Of a stretch of 64,000 nt of DNA, positions 35,694 through 45,403 are shown piece after piece. The DNA is from Paraburkholderia sp. UYCP14C (GTDB lineage Bacteria; Pseudomonadota; Gammaproteobacteria; Burkholderiales; Burkholderiaceae). Within the stretch, counting starts at the first letter, position 1. Every line of letters starts with the position of its first letter. The stretch covers positions 1 through 64,000 of the forward strand of contig NZ_SELS01000040.1 of assembly GCF_004197395.1 (NCBI RefSeq). Direction: 5' to 3'. The notes beneath the pieces are model-generated. The model had not been told where the DNA came from. It made no database searches and was given only the letters and a program-made list of their open reading frames with translations. Position numbers and translations under genes: made by a program.

Positions 35694-36665
35694 TCAGCCT
35701 GCGCCTGTCGCTTCGTAGTCGAACAACGGCGCGCTCGCGACCGCCTCGCAAAAGCAGTCGATCAGATAGTCGCAGGCGGCCGTATTCAACGCGTCGCGCC
35801 GCGAAATGATGCCGACCGCAACGCGCGGCAGCGGCTCGCGCACCGGCAGCGCGATCACCTGCTGTCTGAACCATTCGGATTCGACAAAGCTCTTCGGGCA
35901 GCACGACAGAAAATCGCTATGTGACGACAAAGAGAAGCTCCCGCTAAACGAACTGCATTCGACCACGACGCGCGGCGCCGCCGCGCCCACGCTGACGAAA
36001 TAGTCCTGCAGCACGCGTCCGATGCTTTCCGGCGTGGTGTTCAGCATCCATTCGGCACCTTCCAGATCGGCGATGGATTGCGCGTTTGCAAGCGGGTGTC
36101 CCTTGCGCGCCGAGATGATCAGTTCTGCTTCGAGTAGCGGTCTGAATTGAAACTCGCTGGTGATCTTGGTGTCGTCGACGATCGCGATCGCGAAGTCCAG
36201 CGTGCCGTCGCGCAACCCCGCCAGCGCGGAGCTGAGAAAGCCCTCCTGCACCGAGAGCCGCGTGTCCGCCATGCGCAGCCGGAACGTGTGGATCGCGCGC
36301 GGCAAGTACTTGAGAGCCACGAGCGGCGTGACCGCGCACGACACCTTGCCACCCTCGAAGCCCGACAACTGGATCACGTCTTCGCGCGCATGCTGCATCT
36401 CCGCGAGTATCAGCTTCGCGCGCGCATAGATCGCCTGACCGAACTGGGTGAGCTGCGCGCCGCGAGCATTGCGCGCGACGAGCGGCACGCCGAGATCCTG
36501 CTCGAGTTCGCGGATGGCCTTCGTGAGGGCCGGTTGCGACAGACAGACCGTCCGTGCCGCGGCACGCAGGCTACCGTGTTCGGCGATGGCAACGAGCGCG
36601 CGTAACTGATTGGGTTTCAAGAGACAGGACCGGGAGTGTGGAGTGGGAAGGTTGCCGCGATACAT
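35694..36665 (-). CDS. LysR-type transcriptional regulator
   Basis: About 323 residues. LRALVAIAEHGSLRAAARTVCLSQPALTKAIRELEQDLGVPLV is the DNA-binding part, and the rest is a standard effector domain of the CbbR/TsaR type. Starts at ATG 36665 or, less likely, at a TTG just before KPNQLRAL; no clear ribosome site is seen for either. It is divergent from the MHS-type transporter, and a T-N11-A box lies between them at 36786-36806. It probably controls the transporter and the amidase. Confidence 0.85.
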   Translation of the reverse strand: MYRGNLPTPHSRSCLLKPNQLRALVAIAEHGSLRAAARTVCLSQPALTKAIRELEQDLGVPLVARNARGAQLTQFGQAIYARAKLILAEMQHAREDVIQLSGFEGGKVSCAVTPLVALKYLPRAIHTFRLRMADTRLSVQEGFLSSALAGLRDGTLDFAIAIVDDTKITSEFQFRPLLEAELIISARKGHPLANAQSIADLEGAEWMLNTTPESIGRVLQDYFVSVGAAAPRVVVECSSFSGSFSLSSHSDFLSCCPKSFVESEWFRQQVIALPVREPLPRVAVGIISRRDALNTAACDYLIDCFCEAVASAPLFDYEATGAG

Positions 36666-36785
36666 CTGATGCAACGATGGGTCGGTGCGCATGGGCAACA
36701 CGTTTTGCGCCGATAGTACACGGCGGAAGAAAGCACGGCCATGAGGCTTAGCCCGTATCCGCGTGCAAAGCCGGCTGCGTATGGG

Positions 36786-36806
36786 GCGATAACCCGCTGT
36801 TATCGC
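36786..36806. promoter_or_regulatory. Candidate LysR box between divergent genes
   Basis: GCGATAAC, five bases, then GTTATCGC is a perfect inverted repeat. Its core ATAAC-N5-GTTAT has the T-N11-A spacing typical of LysR sites. It lies about 120 bases upstream of the LysR start and 137 before the transporter start. Confidence 0.65.
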
Positions 36807-36943
36807 GATAAGAAAAAGCAAATCCGCGTCGCTATTTTGGCTCTCTAGACTTTTCCTGTCGCGATGAAGGCGGCACTGACCGCCTGATGCCGCCGACGTC
36901 GTTTCGGCGAAAGCTCCATCCACTCACGATAGGGATGCCGTTC

Positions 36944-38257
36944 ATGAAGTCACCGTCACTCAGCCCAGTCGCCGGCTCGCAGGCCAGCGCGCACTCCACT
37001 ACGATGTCCACGCGCGGTCTGATCGTCGCGACGACGATCGGCAATGCCTTTGAGTTCTTCGATCTGACCGTCTACAGCTTCTTTGCCGTGCTGCTCGGCA
37101 AGCTGTTCTTCCCGCTCGCTTCGTCGCAGCAGCAACTGTTGCTGTCCGTCGGCACGTTTGGTGTCGGCTTCATCGCGCGTCCCGTTGGCGGCGTGATGTT
37201 CGGCATTCTGGCGGACCGTTTCGGGCGCGTCGTCGCGATGAACATCACGTTGCTGACGATGGCGGTCGGCACGGGTCTGATCGGCCTCGCACCGACGTAC
37301 GCGCAGATCGGCCTCGCCGCGCCCATCGTCATTCTGATCGCACGGCTGTTGCAGGGCTTTTCCGCGGGCGGCGAAGTCGGCGTCGCGACGACCTTGCTCG
37401 CCGAGCGTGCCTCGGTGGAGCGGCGCGGCTTCATCACCAGCTGGCAGTTCGCGAGCCAGGGCGCGGCGGCACTCGTCGGTTCGCTGGTGGGGTTTCTGCT
37501 GTCGCACTTTCTCGATACCGCGTCGCTCGAAAGCTGGGGCTGGCGCGTGCCGTTTCTTGCGGGCGTGCTGATTGCGCCGCTCGGTCTGTATCTGCGAGCG
37601 CGCATCGACGACGACGGGCACCCCTCGCACGGCGCGGCGCAGCCGGCAGGCGGCGTTCTGAAAACCGTCTTCGCACGCGACGGCAAGCTGTTGCTGCTCG
37701 CGTTCATGCTCGTGATCGGCGGCACGTCCGCGCATTTCATCGTGCTGTACTACATGTCGACGTATGCGATCAAGGTGCTCCATCTGCCGATGGATGCGGC
37801 GATGTGGTGCGGCATTCTCTCCGGCGCGGTGATGCTCGTCGTCTCGCCGATCGGAGGGTTATGGTCCGACCGCTTCGGACGCAAACGCGTCATGTTCATC
37901 TCGCGGCTGCTGTTGACGCTGCTGATTTTGCCGGGCTTCTACGCGATCGCTCACGTGCCGTCGGTCGGCACGCTGTACCTCGTCGGCTGCGCGCTCGCCG
38001 CGTTGCACTCGATCAATGCCGGCGCAACCGGCCCGCTTCTTCCGGAAATGTTCCCTCGCAGCACGCGTGCCACGGGACTGTCGATTTCTTACGCGGCAGG
38101 TGTATCGATCTTCGGCGGCTTCGCGCAGTTCGTCGTCACGTGGCTGATCGGCGCGACGGGCAATGCGTCCGTCCCCGCCTGGTACGTGATCGTGTGCGGC
38201 GTGGTCTCTCTGATCGCGCTTGCGTTCATCACCGATCGCACCCGTGAGGAAATCTAG
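36944..38257 (+). CDS. MFS transporter, metabolite:H+ symporter (MHS) family
   Basis: A 437-residue inner-membrane carrier. GNAFEFFDLTVYSFFAVLLGKLFFP is the family start, ARPVGGVMFGILADRFGR the loop 2-3 motif, and GFSAGGEVGVATTLLAE the conserved span. Relatives import shikimate, citrate, proline/betaine or alpha-ketoglutarate. ATG 36944 (MKSPSLSP) is chosen over 36887. It is followed 69 bases later by an amidase in the same direction, so it may import an amide or the corresponding acid. Confidence 0.87.
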   Translation: MKSPSLSPVAGSQASAHSTTMSTRGLIVATTIGNAFEFFDLTVYSFFAVLLGKLFFPLASSQQQLLLSVGTFGVGFIARPVGGVMFGILADRFGRVVAMNITLLTMAVGTGLIGLAPTYAQIGLAAPIVILIARLLQGFSAGGEVGVATTLLAERASVERRGFITSWQFASQGAAALVGSLVGFLLSHFLDTASLESWGWRVPFLAGVLIAPLGLYLRARIDDDGHPSHGAAQPAGGVLKTVFARDGKLLLLAFMLVIGGTSAHFIVLYYMSTYAIKVLHLPMDAAMWCGILSGAVMLVVSPIGGLWSDRFGRKRVMFISRLLLTLLILPGFYAIAHVPSVGTLYLVGCALAALHSINAGATGPLLPEMFPRSTRATGLSISYAAGVSIFGGFAQFVVTWLIGATGNASVPAWYVIVCGVVSLIALAFITDRTREEI

Positions 38258-38326
38258 CGGCACGCAGTACAGCCTTCACGCGCTGCCTGAATCAATGGAC
38301 CAACGAATCAACCGAAGAGCCCTATC

Positions 38327-39790
38327 ATGTCCGACCCATTGCAACTCGATACGAATCCCGCCGTCACCGACTCGCTGTGCGACGCGTCCGCGCTGACGCT
38401 GCTCGACCTGCAACGCAAACGCGAAGTCAGCGCGACGGAAATACTCGACGCGCACCTTGCACGCATCGAAGCGGTCAATCCGCGCGTGAACGCACTCGTG
38501 ACGATCGGCGACGCCGACGTGCTCAGGCAACGCGCCCGACACCTCGACGAGCGCTGGGCGCGCGGCGAATGGCAAGGCCCCCTGCACGGTCTGCCGGTGT
38601 CGCAGAAGGACCTGACGGCGACGCGCGGCGTGCGCACCACCTTCGGCTCGAAAGTCTTCGAGCATCACGTACCGACCCAGGACGCACTGATCGTGCGGCG
38701 CTGCGATGCGGCGGGCGCGCTGATGATCGGCAAGTCGAACACACCGGAGTTCGGCGCCGGTTCGCACACCTTCAATGAAGTGTTCGGCGTGACGCGCAAC
38801 CCGTGGAATCTCGACAAATCCGCGGGCGGCAGCAGCGGTGGCGCGGCGGCGTCGGTTGCCTGCGGCATGAACCCGCTCGCGTGCGGCAGCGACATGGGCG
38901 GCTCGCTGCGCAATCCGGCTGCGTGGAATGCCGTGGTCGGGTTGCGTCCTTCGCCGGGCCGGGTGCCGCGCGCGCCCGATATCAACGGCTGGGGCACGCT
39001 CGGCGTCGATGGCCCGATGGCCCGCAACGTTGCGGACACCGCGCTGTTGCTGAGCGCGATCGCCGGTCCAGGCGGTGAGGTCGCCACCGAACTCAGCGAA
39101 CCGGGCGCGCTGTTCGCTCGTCCGCTGCAGCGCGATTTTCGCGGCACGCGGATCGCGTTTTCGACTGGACTGGCAGGCTTGCCCGTCGATCCGGAAATCC
39201 AGCGCACCGTACAGGCGCAGGCTCACATGTTCGAGTCACTCGGCTGCGAAGTCGTTTTCGCCGACCCCGATCTCTCCGATGCGGAAGAGGTGTTCCGGAT
39301 GGAACGCGCGTGGATGATCGGCACGCTGGTCCAGCAACTCGACGTCGACGCTCAAGCACTCCTGAAGCCCGAGATCGAGGACGAATGCCGACTGCACCGC
39401 TCGCTCAGCGCCGCGGATCTCGGCCAGATGTTCGTGCGCAAGACCGCGCTGTTCCAGCGGATGCGCAACTTCATGAACGAGCATCCGTTCTATGTGCTGC
39501 CCGCCACGCAGATGCTTCCATTCGACGCCGACTTGCGCTGGCCGGCGTCGTTCATGGGGCAAGCCTATACGTCGTATATCGACTGGATGCGCATCTGTTG
39601 GTACCTGTCCTCCACCGAGTCACCCGTGCTCGCCGTGCCATGCGGCATCAGTGCGTCGGGGTTGCCCATCGGTCTGCAGATCGCGGGCCGCTATCGCGAC
39701 GACTGGGGCGTGCTGCAACTCGGTCATGCCTATGAGCAGGCGGCGGCGCACAGCCTGCCCCGCCCTCCAGTGATCGACGCGCTCAGCTAG
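38327..39790 (+). CDS. Amidase (amidase signature family)
   Basis: A 487-residue hydrolase. The catalytic Lys lies in LPVSQKDLTATRGVRTTFGS. The signature region SAGGSSGGAAASVACG with CGSDMGGSLRNPAAWN provides the cis-Ser and the nucleophilic Ser. It hydrolyses an amide to acid and ammonia in the cytoplasm; the substrate range of this family is wide. It follows the MHS transporter and precedes a porin on the same strand. Confidence 0.9.
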   Translation: MSDPLQLDTNPAVTDSLCDASALTLLDLQRKREVSATEILDAHLARIEAVNPRVNALVTIGDADVLRQRARHLDERWARGEWQGPLHGLPVSQKDLTATRGVRTTFGSKVFEHHVPTQDALIVRRCDAAGALMIGKSNTPEFGAGSHTFNEVFGVTRNPWNLDKSAGGSSGGAAASVACGMNPLACGSDMGGSLRNPAAWNAVVGLRPSPGRVPRAPDINGWGTLGVDGPMARNVADTALLLSAIAGPGGEVATELSEPGALFARPLQRDFRGTRIAFSTGLAGLPVDPEIQRTVQAQAHMFESLGCEVVFADPDLSDAEEVFRMERAWMIGTLVQQLDVDAQALLKPEIEDECRLHRSLSAADLGQMFVRKTALFQRMRNFMNEHPFYVLPATQMLPFDADLRWPASFMGQAYTSYIDWMRICWYLSSTESPVLAVPCGISASGLPIGLQIAGRYRDDWGVLQLGHAYEQAAAHSLPRPPVIDALS

Positions 39791-39918
39791 GCGCCCCCCG
39801 TTCCCCTGCCGTGTTTTCCGGTGGCCCAGCGCGGGCCGCCGGCCCCTGTGCGTGCTCGCGAGACGCGGCGCGCCCCCATGTCACTGCAACTGCAACCTCA
39901 ACCTGAACGTCAAACAAC

Positions 39919-41121
39919 ATGAATAAAGCGTTTTTCGCGGTTTGCGTCGCGGCCGCCATGCCCGCGTGTGTTCACGCACAAAGCTCGGTTACGCTGTACG
40001 GCATCGTCGACGAGGGCATCAGCTATTTCAGCAATGCCGCCACGACGGCGGCGAACGGCACCGTCTCGGGACACAGCGCCGTGCGCCTGCTCAGTGGCGT
40101 GATGCAGCAAAGCCGCTGGGGCCTGCGTGGTTCCGAAGATCTGGGGGGTGGCATGAAGACGATCTTCGTGCTGGAAAACGGTTTCGATGCCAGTACGGGC
40201 AAGGCGGCCCAGGGCGGCTTGCTGTTCGGCAAGAAGGCGTTCGTCGGCATGTCGACGCCGTTCGGCACGGTGACGCTCGGCCGGCAATACGACACCAACG
40301 TCGACATCCTCGGGCCGATGATCGCGGGCGGTCAATGGGGCGGCTATATGGCCGCACACCCCGGCGATCTCGACAATTTCAACAACACGAATTCCACCAA
40401 CAACGCCATCAAGTTCACCAGCAACAGCTATGGCGGCCTGACCGTGGCGGGCATGTTCAGCCTTGGCGGCATTGCTGGCAACTTCGCGCGCAACCGGATC
40501 TGGTCGGTTTCGGCGGGCTACGTGACGGGCGCCGTGTCGCTGGGCGCGGGCTATCTGTCGGTCGAGAATCCGAACACCTCGTTCTTCGGCAGCCCCGGCA
40601 GTCCGGCGCCGACCGTCAACGGCGTGCCCGGCAACAACATGCTGTCGCCCGTCTATTCCGGCTATGCTTCGGCCCGCTCGATGAGCGTAGTCGGCGCGGC
40701 GGCCGCCTATACGATCGGTTCGGCAACCGTCGGCGCGGTGTATTCGAACACGCGCTTCGACGATCTGGGCGATCTGTCCTCCGGGCCGAACCCGCTAGGA
40801 TTGAGCGGGTCGAAAAGCTTCAACAACGGCGAGCTGAACTTTCGTTATCAGTTCACTCCGGCGCTGCTGTGGGGCTTGGCCTACAACTACACGAAAGGCA
40901 GTTCGATCGAAGGGAAAACGGGCGCGGCCTATCATCAGTTCGGCACGGGCGTCGACTACCTGTTGTCCAAACGCACGGACGTCTATCTGATCGGCGTCTA
41001 TCAGAAGGCGAGCGGTACGGACTCGACAGGCAAGCCGGCGGTGGCGGCAATCAACGGGCCCTCGGCATCGTCGGACGACAAACAGGCGGTTGTGCGCATC
41101 GGGTTACGCCACAAGTTTTGA
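39919..41121 (+). CDS. Outer-membrane general porin
   Basis: A 400-residue porin with signal peptide ending VHA-QSSVTLYG, the motifs LRGSEDLGGGMKTIFVLENGF and LGRQYDTNVDILG, and a C-terminal Phe (GLRHKF). It belongs to the same family as the porin at 26811-28028 but is clearly distinct in its loops. It follows the amidase by about 130 bases and may be induced with that set. Confidence 0.92.
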   Translation: MNKAFFAVCVAAAMPACVHAQSSVTLYGIVDEGISYFSNAATTAANGTVSGHSAVRLLSGVMQQSRWGLRGSEDLGGGMKTIFVLENGFDASTGKAAQGGLLFGKKAFVGMSTPFGTVTLGRQYDTNVDILGPMIAGGQWGGYMAAHPGDLDNFNNTNSTNNAIKFTSNSYGGLTVAGMFSLGGIAGNFARNRIWSVSAGYVTGAVSLGAGYLSVENPNTSFFGSPGSPAPTVNGVPGNNMLSPVYSGYASARSMSVVGAAAAYTIGSATVGAVYSNTRFDDLGDLSSGPNPLGLSGSKSFNNGELNFRYQFTPALLWGLAYNYTKGSSIEGKTGAAYHQFGTGVDYLLSKRTDVYLIGVYQKASGTDSTGKPAVAAINGPSASSDDKQAVVRIGLRHKF

Positions 41122-41178
41122 GCCCATTCCAGACCTTGTCCGGTTAGCCTCGTCAGCCTTGCGGCTTCCGAACGCGCG

Positions 41179-41556
41179 TCATTGCGACCTGACGTGCAGA
41201 TCGTTGTTCACTGAGCGCACCCCGGGCACACCGTGGACCACCGCAAGCGCTTTCAGAATCTGTGCCTCTGAGTCCACGTCTCCCGTCAGCTGCACGACGC
41301 CCCGATACGTTGCCACACTCACCGGCAACGTTCGGAGCGCCGGGTCCGCGACCAGCGCCTGCTTCACCCGGCCGGCGAGCGTAGCGTCGTCAGTGGGGAC
41401 GACGGCCGCCGGTGCGGTCACGGACGGTGTCGGTGTAGGTGTAGGTGTCCGTGCCGGTGTCGTCGTCGACTTGCAGCCGCTAGTGAACACGAACGCGGGC
41501 AACGCGAACATTGCGACGATCAGCAGGCGGCTTTTGAGGTATGACGCGTTTCGCAT
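41179..41556 (-). CDS. BON-domain lipoprotein
   Basis: A 125-residue exported protein. The lipobox FTSGC is followed by a Thr-Pro repeat linker (about TPARTPTPTPTPS) and then one BON domain: DATLAGRVKQALVADPALRTLPVSVATYRGVVQLTGDVDS and VPGVRSVNNDLHV. BON domains bind membranes or other surfaces and are found in envelope-stress proteins such as OsmY. ATG 41556 (MRNASYLK) places the signal peptide properly; the open frame reaches 41610. Confidence 0.8.
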   Translation of the reverse strand: MRNASYLKSRLLIVAMFALPAFVFTSGCKSTTTPARTPTPTPTPSVTAPAAVVPTDDATLAGRVKQALVADPALRTLPVSVATYRGVVQLTGDVDSEAQILKALAVVHGVPGVRSVNNDLHVRSQ

Positions 41557-41707
41557 GTCGGCTATGGCATCCAGATCGTTCATCGAGCAGGGACGGCGCC
41601 ATGAATCCAATTTTCAGAATGGACTCTGGATGGCGAACTGAACGTCCCAATGATCGAGTATACGGCGTCGGGCGGCACAGCATGGCATGCGATGCGGCAG
41701 TCACGGC

Positions 41708-42853
41708 TCAGTGTTGCACGCCGAGACTTTCGCGTTTGCCGTCGTTGAACGTATAGAGCGTGAGTGTCGCGTTCTGCAGGTCGCCCCTGGAATCAAAACG
41801 GGTCTCGCCGATGACGCCCTTGTAGTCCGTCTTCTTCAGATAGGGCAGATACTTTGCCGGATCGGACGAACCCGCCCGCTTCATCGCGTCCACGAGGATC
41901 ATGACTGCGTCATACGCGTACGGTGCATAGATGACGACGTCCTGACCGTATTTCGCCTTGAACCGTTTCTTGAAGTCGTCCATGCCTGCGGAGTATTCCG
42001 GCGTGATCCCGCCCGCCTCTGCACAGATGACCTGCCGCCCCTGCAACGCGGCACCCGCCAGGCTCGGTAATTCGCCGGTACAGATGCCGTCACCGCCCAT
42101 GAACTTCGACTGCATGCCGAGCTGCTGCATCTGCTTGATCATCGGGCCGCCTTGCGCGTCCATCCCGCCATAGAACACCACGTCCGGATTTTCTCCCTTG
42201 ACCGCCGTCAGCACACCGCGGAAGTCCGTGGCCTTGTCAGTCGTGTACTGACGGGAGACGAGCTTCGCACCGGACGCCTGAGCCGACTTCAGGAATTCGT
42301 CCGCGATACCCTCGCCATACGCAGTACGGTCATCGATCACCGCGACCGTCTTCGCGTTCCATTTCTGGACGGCATATTTGCCGAGCACCGCGCCTAACTG
42401 ACCGTCGTTGGCGACCAGACGGAATGCGGTATCGAAGCCTTGCTGGGTGTACTTGGGGTTGGTGGACGACTGGGAGATTTCGGGAATGTGGTTGTCGAAG
42501 TAGATTTTCGACGCGGGGATCGTCGCCCCCGAATTGAAGTGACCCACGACGCCCCTCACGCCGCCGTCGACAAGACGCTGCGCCACCTGGGTGGCCTGCC
42601 GGGGGTCTCCGGCGTCATCTTCGACCTGCAGTTCGATCTTGACCTTCCTGCCTGCGATAACGGGCGGATTCGCATTCAGATCGTCCACCGCCATGCGCGC
42701 GCCTCGTTCGACGTCCTTGCCCAGGTTTGCATTCTGGCCTGTCAGCGGACCGGCAAAGCCCAGTTTCACGGTGTCATCCTGTGCATGGGCGACTTCCGAT
42801 GCGAGCGCGGCGACCGCGCCGCCCACCACGATGACCGATTTCAAGAGTTTCAT
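41708..42853 (-). CDS. Branched-chain-type ABC transporter substrate-binding protein (LivK-like)
   Basis: A 381-residue periplasmic binding protein with signal peptide ending AHAQDD and the type I fold (VKLGFAGPLTGQNANLGKDVERGARMAVDDLN, GVVGHFNSGATIPASKIY, IDDRTAYGEGIADEF). It would bind a branched-chain or similar amino acid. No permease or ATPase genes accompany it, so it must use components encoded elsewhere. A good site (TTGGAGGAACTGCA) precedes ATG 42853. It lies 105 bases after the SHMT-like gene on the same strand. Confidence 0.9.
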   Translation of the reverse strand: MKLLKSVIVVGGAVAALASEVAHAQDDTVKLGFAGPLTGQNANLGKDVERGARMAVDDLNANPPVIAGRKVKIELQVEDDAGDPRQATQVAQRLVDGGVRGVVGHFNSGATIPASKIYFDNHIPEISQSSTNPKYTQQGFDTAFRLVANDGQLGAVLGKYAVQKWNAKTVAVIDDRTAYGEGIADEFLKSAQASGAKLVSRQYTTDKATDFRGVLTAVKGENPDVVFYGGMDAQGGPMIKQMQQLGMQSKFMGGDGICTGELPSLAGAALQGRQVICAEAGGITPEYSAGMDDFKKRFKAKYGQDVVIYAPYAYDAVMILVDAMKRAGSSDPAKYLPYLKKTDYKGVIGETRFDSRGDLQNATLTLYTFNDGKRESLGVQH

Positions 42854-42958
42854 TGCAGTTCCTCCAAGCTTCGATTGATGTCTCGCAAGATACTTATCGG
42901 CATCGGAATCATGGGTGTGACGCGGATGCCGGAGCGAATGCCATTTCAGGTCTCCGTT

Positions 42959-44275
42959 TCAGCGCAGATAGTGCAGTTGCGAGAACTGCCGGCGATACTC
43001 GCTCACAGCGGGTGCCACCTCTTCCGGCGACTTTCGGCGCAGCAGAACATCGGCGATGAAGCCGGCGAGCCGCGGCATGTGGTCGGCAACCATTCCCCAG
43101 CGAACCAGTTCCGGCGTGCCCATGCGCAGCCCGTTGACGTCACCGTCAACTTCCGGCAGCGGCAGACCGATGCCACACGCGAGAACGTTGGCTCGCCTCA
43201 GAAGCTTCGCCATCGTCTGGCCTCCGCCGAACTCGTGCGCCTCGATCGCGAACTGGTGCGACGTCGTCATGCCCCGGTCACGGGCAAACACGGGCAAACC
43301 TTCTTCCATCAGCGCGGTCGCGAGGGCCTTGGCCGCCTTCACCATCCCGGCAGCATACGGACGACCGAACGCTTGCCAGTCGAGCATGGTCATCGCGATC
43401 GACGCCGACTTGCCTGCGTCGAAATTGGCTGTCATGCCGGGATAGGCAATGGCGTCGAGCTTGCGCGCCATCTCCGCGTCGTTGGTCACGATCAATCCGC
43501 CGGCCGCGCCCGCGAGGCTCTTGTACGTGCTCATGGTCATCACATGCGCACCCTGCGTGAGCGGCTGCTGCCACGCGTGACCCGCGATCAGACCGCACAG
43601 GTGCGCCGCATCGTAGAGCAGCACCGCCCCGACCTCATCCGCAATCGCGCGCACCTCCTCGACCGGATGAGGAAAGAGGTTGAGGCTCTGACCCAGCGTG
43701 ATGACCTTGGGCCGCAGCCTCAGCGCGTCCTCACGCAGTGCATTGAGATCGACCGTATAACGCTTCGCGTCGAATGCCATCAGGTATGGCTTGACGCCGT
43801 ACATGCCGGCAGCCCCGTTGGCGTGGTGACTGAAGTGCCCGCCAACCGTGGCCGGCGGCACGAACACGGTATCGCCCGGTTTCGCCGCCGCAACGTAGGT
43901 GTAGAGATTCGCAAACGCGCCGGATGCAACGCGGATCTCCGCAAAGCGCGCGCCAAATACCTGGGCCACGAGTTCGGCGGCGAGCACTTCGATCTTTTCG
44001 ACACCCTCCAGACCCATTTCGTATTTGTCGCCCGGATACCCCAACGACGGGCGCGAACCAACGCCGGCCGCCAGCAACGCTTCCGCTTTCGGGTTGATGG
44101 CATTCGTCGCCGGATTGAGGTTGAAGCAGTCGCGCTCGTGGATCACGCGATTCTCTTCGACGAATGCGAGCAGATCCCTTTCGTTCTGCTCGGGATTCTG
44201 GGAAGCAAAGCGTTTCACCAGCGCTTGAATGTAGTTCTCGGGATCGCGCGGAACCCAGGGGCGAGCTTCCAGCAT
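42959..44275 (-). CDS. Serine hydroxymethyltransferase-like PLP enzyme
   Basis: A 438-residue fold-type I PLP enzyme. GSRPSLGYPGDKYEMGLEGVEKIEVLAAELVAQVFGA and VASGAFANLYTYVAAAKPGDTV resemble the SHMT N-terminal part. LLYDAAHLCGLIAG carries the cofactor Asp/His and MSTYKSLAGAAGGLIV the Schiff-base Lys. It is divergent from canonical GlyA in the C-terminal half, so it may act on a different beta-hydroxy amino acid. The start has a good site (AAGGAAGTCATC). It is divergent from a LysR gene and followed by an amino-acid binding protein, suggesting a dedicated uptake and cleavage route. Confidence 0.8.
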   Translation of the reverse strand: MLEARPWVPRDPENYIQALVKRFASQNPEQNERDLLAFVEENRVIHERDCFNLNPATNAINPKAEALLAAGVGSRPSLGYPGDKYEMGLEGVEKIEVLAAELVAQVFGARFAEIRVASGAFANLYTYVAAAKPGDTVFVPPATVGGHFSHHANGAAGMYGVKPYLMAFDAKRYTVDLNALREDALRLRPKVITLGQSLNLFPHPVEEVRAIADEVGAVLLYDAAHLCGLIAGHAWQQPLTQGAHVMTMSTYKSLAGAAGGLIVTNDAEMARKLDAIAYPGMTANFDAGKSASIAMTMLDWQAFGRPYAAGMVKAAKALATALMEEGLPVFARDRGMTTSHQFAIEAHEFGGGQTMAKLLRRANVLACGIGLPLPEVDGDVNGLRMGTPELVRWGMVADHMPRLAGFIADVLLRRKSPEEVAPAVSEYRRQFSQLHYLR

Positions 44276-44500
44276 GATGACTTCCTTATCGACAGGTCTG
44301 TGTGGGCGGCGGTGCGACTGCCCGGTTCTTGCGGCAGCAGCGCGAGCGTACGCGTGTACCGTGGTTGCGCTTTAGTGCTCACGTGCTCTGCAATGGAACC
44401 CATCGTAGGACCTGAATTTATTCACGTATATTTATCTTTTTTTGCGTATTACATTAGCTATTCTGTCGAATTGAGCGCCGTCGAACGGAGGGTAAGCACC

Positions 44501-45403
44501 ATGGAAGTGGGTCGCCTGCGGGCGCTGCTCGAACTGTCGAGGTGTGGCACGATCGCGGCTGCCGCGCAGGCGATGTTCCTGACGCCATCGGCCGTCTCGC
44601 AGCAGATCGCCCAGCTCGAGGAGGAGGCAGGCGTCAAGCTGACGGAGCGGGTCGGACGCGGTGTCCGGCTCACTGCCGCGGGGCAGGCGCTGGTGGGCTA
44701 CGCGGAACGGGTGATGGTCGTGCTCGACGAAGCGCGTTCCGAGCTGGCCGTGCTGCGCCGCGAAATCGCGGGCGAATTGCGGGTCGCCGCGTTTCCGTCG
44801 GTCGCCTCGGCGGTGCTGCCGGACACGGTCAAGGCATTGCGGCGGGTCTTCCCGCGCCTCGACATCATCCTGGAAGAGCTGGAGCCGGTGGATGGACTCG
44901 CGGCGCTGCGTTCCTGGCGAGCGGACATTGCCCTGATCGACGACCTGTCGATCGTCGTCGGCAGTAAGCAGGAGAGCGTCGGTGTCGTACCGCTCGCCGA
45001 AGATGTGCTGTCGGTGGCGCTCTCGAGCGCTCATCCGCTGGCCGGCAAGCCGTCGCTGAGCGTGGCCGAGCTGAGGCATGAAGCCTGGGCGATCGATTCG
45101 ACGTCGAGCGTGTTTGGCGACTTCATCACCAACCTGTGCCGGCGCGCCGGATACGAACCGCAGATCAACGCCAAGTGTCGCGGCTTTGAAATGGTCGGCG
45201 CGATGGTGGCGTCGGGTTGTTCCGTGTCGATCGTCCCCGGTCTCAGACTGGTGCGTCCGCCAGCCGGCGTCGCCTGGGTCAAGCTGAAGCCGGAAGTGCG
45301 CCGAAAGATCTATGTCGCGTTTCGGCGCGGCGAACGGAACCATCCTGCGATCAATGTGTTCGTCGAGGAGGTCGTCCGAACTGCCGCACGTCTGCTTGGA
45401 TAG
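44501..45403 (+). CDS. LysR-type transcriptional regulator
   Basis: A 300-residue regulator with LRALLELSRCGTIAAAAQAMFLTPSAVSQQIAQLEEEAGVKL as the DNA-binding domain and an effector domain after it. The strong site GGAGGGTAAGCACC precedes ATG 44501; a very long open frame reaching far upstream on this strand is an antisense shadow of the two minus-strand genes. It is divergent from the SHMT-like gene, and the 225-base AT-rich gap between them should contain both promoters. Confidence 0.9.
   Translation: MEVGRLRALLELSRCGTIAAAAQAMFLTPSAVSQQIAQLEEEAGVKLTERVGRGVRLTAAGQALVGYAERVMVVLDEARSELAVLRREIAGELRVAAFPSVASAVLPDTVKALRRVFPRLDIILEELEPVDGLAALRSWRADIALIDDLSIVVGSKQESVGVVPLAEDVLSVALSSAHPLAGKPSLSVAELRHEAWAIDSTSSVFGDFITNLCRRAGYEPQINAKCRGFEMVGAMVASGCSVSIVPGLRLVRPPAGVAWVKLKPEVRRKIYVAFRRGERNHPAINVFVEEVVRTAARLLG

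Noticed and set aside
42440-44500. Very long plus-strand open frame leading into the LysR gene
   Set aside because: It is the antisense of the SHMT-like and LivK-like genes; the LysR start at 44501 has its own strong ribosome site.
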